Part shown: positions 58,015-64,000 of the stretch, piece after piece
Layout: every line of letters starts with the position of its first letter
Numbering within the stretch: the stretch's first letter is position 1
Assembly: GCA_903813345.2 (NCBI GenBank)
Contig: CAIIXF020000012.1
Coordinates: forward strand, 15,248,020 to 15,312,019
Direction of reading: 5' to 3'
DNA: 64,000 bases
DNA from: Owenia fusiformis
Taxonomy: Eukaryota; Annelida; Polychaeta; Sabellida; Oweniidae
Notes under the pieces: model-generated
Database searches by the model: none
Seen by the model: the letters and a program-made list of their open reading frames with translations, nothing else
Told to the model about the DNA's origin: nothing
Made by a program: the position numbers and the translations under genes

Positions 58015-58430
58015 TGAATATGTGGGTGTGGCTCTGGGGGTGGGGAGGAGAGTATGTGGGTGTGGCTCTGGGGGTGGGGAGGAGAGTATGTGGGTGTGGC
58101 TCTGGGGGTGGGGAGGAGAGTATGTGGGTGTGGCTCTGGGGGTGGGGAGGAGAGTATGTGGGTGTGGCTCTGGGGGTGGGGAGGAGAGTATGTTGGTATG
58201 GCTCTGGGGGTGGGGAGGAGAGTATGTGGGTGTAGCTCTGGGGGTGGGGAGGAGAGTATGTGGGTATATCTTTGTGTGAATGGAAGAGAGTATGCGGGTG
58301 TGGCTTTGGGAGTGGGAACACAGTATTTGGATGTAGTTCTGGGGGTGGGGAGGAGAGTACATGTATGTGGATATGGTTCTGGTGGGAAGGTGGGGGAAGG
58401 TGGGGGAAGGTGGGAGGGGAGACTGAGAGA
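58015..58430 (+). repeat. 34-bp G-rich minisatellite
   Basis: Unit GTGTGGCTCTGGGGGTGGGG plus AGGAGAGTATGTGG, spaced exactly 34 bases for seven copies, then degenerate ones. 34 is not a multiple of three, yet both strands stay open in several frames for up to 135 codons because the unit lacks stops. Not genes. Confidence 0.92.
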
Positions 58431-58454
58431 AACTACAATGTAGTTAGTTCATCT

Positions 58455-58552
58455 AACATAAACTACATTTCTTGCATTTCCATACAATAATATCAAAATG
58501 TTCACTTCTCTTTATTCCAATTTATTTTTCAAAACTTGACCACCGTGACCTT
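58455..58552 (+). repeat. Dispersed ~170-bp family, partial copy
   Basis: TTTCTTGCATTTCCATACAA, then TTTTTCAAAACTTGACCACC. The first third is missing. Confidence 0.6.
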
Positions 58553-58797
58553 TTACATGTTCATCACTTAAAACTATGAATTAATCTTAATCTTAATTAA
58601 AGATGAGTGACTGTGTAAGTGAAACATTATTAAGAAAATATCCCCGCATCCTGACTAGTGTTCCTTCTATGTATTCACAGTGTGTATTCAGCAGTATAGC
58701 TTTCAATTACAGTCATATCAATTATTTCAAATATTCAATGTTGGCTACAGATCCCTAACCTGTCTACAGTAGCTTAGCAACCCTTGACTTCCAATCC

Positions 58798-58965
58798 TGG
58801 TCATGCTTATATCTTGCATTTTCTCACTAAAATTTGAATGAACAACCTCATTTTCTTGCATTTTTATACAATTTAGAGTATTTACTTCATGCCTGTTTAC
58901 TTTATTTCTTACTAATTTGTTTGTGTTGCACTCCATTTTCTATTTGAAAACGTGACAACCCTGGC
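58798..58965 (+). repeat. Dispersed ~170-bp family, copy
   Basis: GGTCATGCTTATATCTTGCA, then TTTTATACAATTTAGAGTAT, then CTATTTGAAAACGTGACAAC. Confidence 0.8.
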
Positions 58966-61900
58966 ATTTTGTCAGGGACTGAGTTAGGATGAAATTAATT
59001 CTGCTCAAGTAATAACAAGAGAAGCTGCGATTAATTGTTATTAAATTAAATGTAATTTTTGCTAGCATCTTAAATACAACTTGTCAGTTGTATATTATCC
59101 AAAATTAAATGAATATTAACTTAAGGCCCACCTTCTGATATGCTGGACATTTTAAAAAAAAACTTATTCAAATGAAATAACTTGATAAGATTTCAGGTAT
59201 AACATACAGCAAAATTAGTTATAGCTTGAACTTGCACATGTTAAAAGAAATAGAATGTATTTGATGAGCGATTTTAAACTAACAAGGGCAAGGTTTATAG
59301 CATTCCAGACTGTATGGGAAACATTTTAGTTTTTGATATCTTGTGGCTTTCTTTTTTGACATCTTACATTCATTTCAATACACATTTCAATGAATAGGCT
59401 GTTTCTCTTAACCGCAACCAGCAATACTTCATTCTTGATAAGTACTGTTGAGGGTAGGTGTGTATCTAAACATATTCATTGAGAACAAAGGGTAATATTT
59501 GAAAAGAACAAGCACACATGAATCACTATTTACAATAACAAACAGGAAAATAAACAATTAAAACAAACGGTATATACACACAGAGGGTTCCAAAAGTGGG
59601 AGCTGCCTGGGGGGAGATGAGGGGGGTAATTTCACGTGTTGTACTCATCAAAATATTTCAAAAATCAATCTTTATCACATATTTTTCTTTTTGACTTAAC
59701 GTCTATTGACACTCACAACTTATATGTAAATAAACAACAGTAAGAAAAAATTACTTTGAAAAATCTCTTTAATTTACCAAAATAGAGATTACGACAATTT
59801 AACAGTTTTCAACCATTCACTTCATTAAAGCAAGCCACAATATTTCAAGGAAAAGGTAAAAAGGTAAACACAGGTGTAATCTGGTCTCTTCAATTTAAAA
59901 GCATGACAAGAAAGAGAAAACAAGATTAGGAGGAAAGAAAGTATAAGTATTATATATCAATCTTGAAACATTTTATATCAATCCTATATCAAAATTATTG
60001 CCAGTTGACCCAACATAGATCACACAAACTGTTGGTGTGATTTTGATGTTGTCATAAAACAAACAGGAAACTTTTGTTCAATTGTGTATTTACGAGACAC
60101 CTTTTTAGTTTGATGATAATATAGTACCTTTGCATGACATTTTCATTTTGTAAGTCATCCTAAATAATGACATCTAAAAAACAGCCGAAATCCAAATGTA
60201 TGTATTTATTTGTTATTTGCAATATTTTGTCAACTCTATGTGTCATGGCCATAACATGATGATAGGTCCATCTATGATTCTGGGTTACTCCCCCTCTTTT
60301 TGTTACAGTACATTTCATAAATCTTTTTTTAATTTCTGACTCCACGTCTGAAAAAAGAATTGTCAAGATCAGACTTGACCAACAAGTTTAAAAATAATTG
60401 AAAATAAGCTGCAGAAATGATCATAAGAATTGAAAAGTGGGAAAAGTCAGAATGAACTATTTTGGAAGATAACACCAAAAATTGTGACTCTATCTCTTCC
60501 AGTTACTTTAATTAAGATTCAATACACCCTACCTAAAATTCACCCCTATAGACAAACTACAGATTCAATAAGGCAAACACCATGTCTGTCAGTATTGACA
60601 GTGAGCTACAAATGAATCCATCAAGAAAATACTAATGCTCATAATCTCATTTTCTAATTTGTAAAGAAATGAAGATGAAATGTACCAAAGCTGCAGACCT
60701 GAATCTATAAGGTCAGCCAAAAAGACATCTGCTAATAATAACATCTAATAATAAGAGAAACGTATCAAGGAAACAGATCTTTCTGACACATCTCAACAAT
60801 TTCCTGTCTGACCTTAGATGTACACATTGATCCAAGCTACGTGAGGAGAACCCATCACGACAAATATTTTGATGTCTAACTAGTTATTGATAGACTCAGA
60901 GAGCAACCTCAAAAAGTACATCTCCTCTAACCCTTGAGTTGGAATAAATCTACCTATTTAGCACCTTTTTGAAGCTTTTATGGCTCCTTCTGTCCTTCAC
61001 TTTGTTTGCGAGGCGTTCTTTCAATGAATAAGTACCAAGACAATGGCTTAGGGCACTTGGGTTATCTCCCTTGGACAGCCTACCAAAGAGCCAGTTGAAA
61101 AAATAGCAGAATTCAAAATCCAACATAAGCAGGTGCTGCCATCTTTTGAACTTTGAAAGGTTTATTTTTACATTTCTTGTTTTTTGGCTTTACAAAGTTG
61201 TCAGTTGTCAATGTCAATGCATCGTGCATGAGTGGTATTTTATTGCCTCTAGAGGACCAAAATGTGAATGGGATAAAAAGAACATTACATACAAGGGCTT
61301 TGCTTAAAACACAAAATGGGTAATCTGGGGGTGCACCTCTATTACGAAAATCTGATGTAAGGGCAGCAGCCAGTATAGCTTCAAAGGTGAACATTTGAAA
61401 ATATACATATCAAGTAAAATTCAACTATCAAAAAGACTTATCATATATGCATTCCAAACGAATGTTCTTATCAAAAAAATTGTTACAACACAGGAGTTAC
61501 TTGGTGCAGATTCTTATCTTAATCCTTATGGAATATGGGTCAATCCATTTTGTTACAAATTATATAATATTACTGTCTGGGGACAAATCTATGCCAAGAT
61601 GATTTATATTTACTATCATGTAGTAATTTCCTATGTTTTAACAAGGGAGACGCACATGTCAGTATATCTTCTGCCTATTACCTTTTAATCCTCAACTGAC
61701 TGTGAAATTGAACATGCATCTCATAATTGTTACTCTACAATTCATGATATACAGAGAGTCCCTCCCTCTCCCTAAATTGGAATTGGTATAGGGTAAATGA
61801 ATAGAAGGGGGGAAACTACTTTGTTTTCAAGAAGCAAATCAAAGGGTACAAAGTAGGGGTAGCCTAGGGGAGGAGATCTGACCCTTTCTATTGCGAATTA

Positions 61901-62774
61901 TTTCTTGAAAATTGTATTTTTTCTCATTCCATCAAACTTCGTTCATTTTTATTGAATATTAAACAGAAATTCATTCCACCTTTTATCAGGCCTCACACAA
62001 CACAATAAAGAACCAATCACATAATTATTATTTTTGGCCCATAACTGGTCGGGTCTTTTGTAAATATTTTGTATGGATTAATTTCCCATGAAAATACCAT
62101 TGCTCTGTTCAATTCAGGCACGTCATTTGAGAAGTATAAAAATCAACAATTTGGAAATAATATTTGTAAAGATATAAAATGGACAACCTGAAAAAATAAC
62201 AATTTAGCACATACTAAATTTGGTAAAATAACACAGTCGTTGATTTAGATTAAGAAAGAATAACAATTTAGTAAGTTTTATTTACTTTAGAGTGTCGCAT
62301 GAGTGGATTAATAAGATTGGGTGGCTCCGTGACCAGGTTAGTCTCAAAATGAAATCTAATTTCAGTTGAGATATGTTTAAAATGTAAATGAATGACATTC
62401 CAGTTAAGTCCATAAGGCATACACATTGTTTTTGTTTTTATTTTTGATGGAAATCATAATTCATATTGTGAAACCACAATTTTTTCTCATGGAGAAACAT
62501 GAGAAGACATTGAAAGTAGTAATACAAAAATGAGAATCACAAAGATGACAATTATGACAATGGCAATGGAAATGACAATGATGATAATTAATACAAAGAT
62601 AACAATGATGATGAGAAAAAATGAAGGAAAGGCTACTAAGCACCCTCAAATAATTCATCTTAAATAAGTTCCCAGAGAATATTTAATTCCCATGGTAAAG
62701 TGAGCCCCAGAAAGTTGTTTAATTGATATGACATCATTTTCTACACTGGTCCTATGAAGTATATTTCCAATGAG
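58966..62774. other. No gene supported
   Basis: AT-rich. A 93-codon minus frame at 61113-61394 and a 97-codon plus frame at 61395-61688 have no recognisable motif. TTTTGATGTTGTCATA followed by ACAGGAAACT near 60040 is also found near 31105, a minor shared repeat. ACAATGATGATRA simple sequence lies at 62550-62620. Confidence 0.45.
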
Positions 62775-62930
62775 GAAATTACCATGGCAACCAAGTTTTA
62801 AAATCAAGAATATAGCCAAAAGGAATAAAATCAACAAGGATTAAAATTAAGAGGCATATAGTCAATACTCTAAATCATACAAAAATGCTAAAAAATCACA
62901 CACTTCCCATTCAAACCTAGAGAAAGACTG
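62775..62930 (-). repeat. Dispersed ~170-bp family, diverged copy
   Basis: AGGCATATAGTCAATACTCT, then AAATCATACAAAAATGCTAA, ending near CCTAGAGAAAGACTGG. Confidence 0.6.
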
Positions 62931-64000
62931 GATTGAAGTAAAGACCATAAGAGAGAAATTGTAAGCATGGGTTAAAGCATATAAATTGGTATGTTTAATT
63001 GTTTAATTACATGAACGTATGGCGCACTACCAATCACCCAATCCACTTTGATGTTCTTCAATTATTCTCATTCTTTTGTTTGATTATACTTTGATTATCT
63101 GACACTCCTGTTTATTTGATAAATTGGTCAGTTTCAATTTATTTTGGATCAAATGAACTGGTCACTTCTCTATGTTTATTTGGGGTGAGGCCCAGGCTAA
63201 GAGGACACGGAATCTAATCTCTTAGTAGGATGGGCCAAGACTGAGGTATCTATTATATACGAGCCATAAGCCAGCATCGTCTTATATTAAACCCCTGTGC
63301 CAACCCCCCCCCCCATCTCCCATTCTATCTCTAACACGGGAGACTGGGTACCCTTTCAAACCGTTTGATTTTGGATAGTCTTGTGACCCCCCCCCCGTCC
63401 CCCCCTGAATACTTCATTTTCCAACACAACACAAGAAAGAAATACGAGTCTTGAAGTAAGACTAGTTTTGGATACATTAAAAGAGACCTTCATCACAGTC
63501 ATAATTCTTACCAGCCTCTGGAAGTCAGGGTTCATTTTTGGTTCAATGCATAACTTATGATTCTGGTCTTCCTTTGACGATCAATGGCAGTGATCTGAGT
63601 TGTGAAATGAAGAGGAAGCAGGGACCAGAGCCACAGACTTCACAGAAGCCTACATATCAGTAGCAATCTTGATCTATCAATGTATTTCACGATTGAATGA
63701 ATATACTGATATAACAGTTTGTCAGTAGCAGATATACAAGTATGCGGTTAGGTGCAGTGCAGTAAGGTGATCATATCTTCAAGATAATCTGATAATCTGT
63801 TAATCCAGATATCTTAATCTTTCTTAATTTCCAATTTAGCCCCCAAATTACGATTAGTACCATTATACCATATCTTACCATAGAGGTGAAATTCTCATTT
63901 AGTACATTATCATAGGACTATAAACAGTCAAACAATTAATAAATGGACATGATGGATAATACACAAGTTCTTTAAAAAGCAATAATTAAAGGCTTGTTTT
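62931..64000. other. Right edge, no gene seen
   Basis: Poly-C tracts at 63306-63315 and 63388-63410; otherwise AT-rich with no supportable coding exon. Confidence 0.45.

Noticed and set aside
57955-58443. 135- and 129-codon frames of Pro/His or Gly/Val/Trp repeats
   Set aside because: Both strands of the 34-bp minisatellite are open in several frames; this is simple sequence.
61113-61394. 93-codon minus-strand frame
   Set aside because: No family motif, AT-rich surroundings, and no splice or promoter context.

Overview
This window is AT-rich animal nuclear DNA. Genes are split by long GT-AG introns that are full of DNA-transposon remnants, tandem arrays and two LINE tails. The gene set is a mevalonate kinase paired head-to-head with a cobalamin adenosyltransferase, a trace-amine-like GPCR and a heparan-sulfate 3-O-sulfotransferase-like gene. 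Together with the cut-and-paste elements this fits a marine invertebrate. An invertebrate deuterostome (hemichordate or echinoderm type) is my best guess, but the sequence alone does not fix the phylum.

Layout. 1-2443: no gene I can support. 2608-11427 (-): MVK, 7 coding exons, 455 aa. 11428-11813: a 386-bp divergent promoter. 11814-36469 (+): MMAB, 9 coding exons, 224 aa. Two unrelated genes lie inside MMAB intron 4 (22808-32044): an aminergic/TAAR-like GPCR on the minus strand (25395-23507, two exons, 352 aa) and a single-exon HS3ST-like sulfotransferase on the plus strand (29517-30587, 356 aa). 36470-41117 is a convergent intergenic gap. 41118-53202 (-): a three-exon gene for a secreted protein with six cysteines that I do not recognise (217 aa). 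53203-64000: repeats and no supportable gene.

How the genes work together. MVK (isoprenoid/sterol pathway) and MMAB (mitochondrial B12 adenosylation) start 386 bp apart in opposite directions. In mammals the same pair shares a bidirectional SREBP-2-responsive promoter. Here the spacer holds a near-match to the sterol regulatory element and an ETS/GABP core. The GPCR, the sulfotransferase and the secreted protein have no evident pathway link to the pair.

Repeats make up much of the rest. There are several Tc1/mariner-type elements with ACAGGGTG-like ends, two of which keep decayed transposase codons. Long foldback elements include a 501-bp one with almost identical 62-bp arms, 37 bp before the last MMAB exon. 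An array in the last MVK intron is dense in nuclear-receptor half-sites (AGGTCA). A direct array (17.4-19.7 kb) is followed by an inverted array of the same unit (20.8-21.7 kb). A roughly 170-bp dispersed family has at least 13 copies between 45 and 63 kb.
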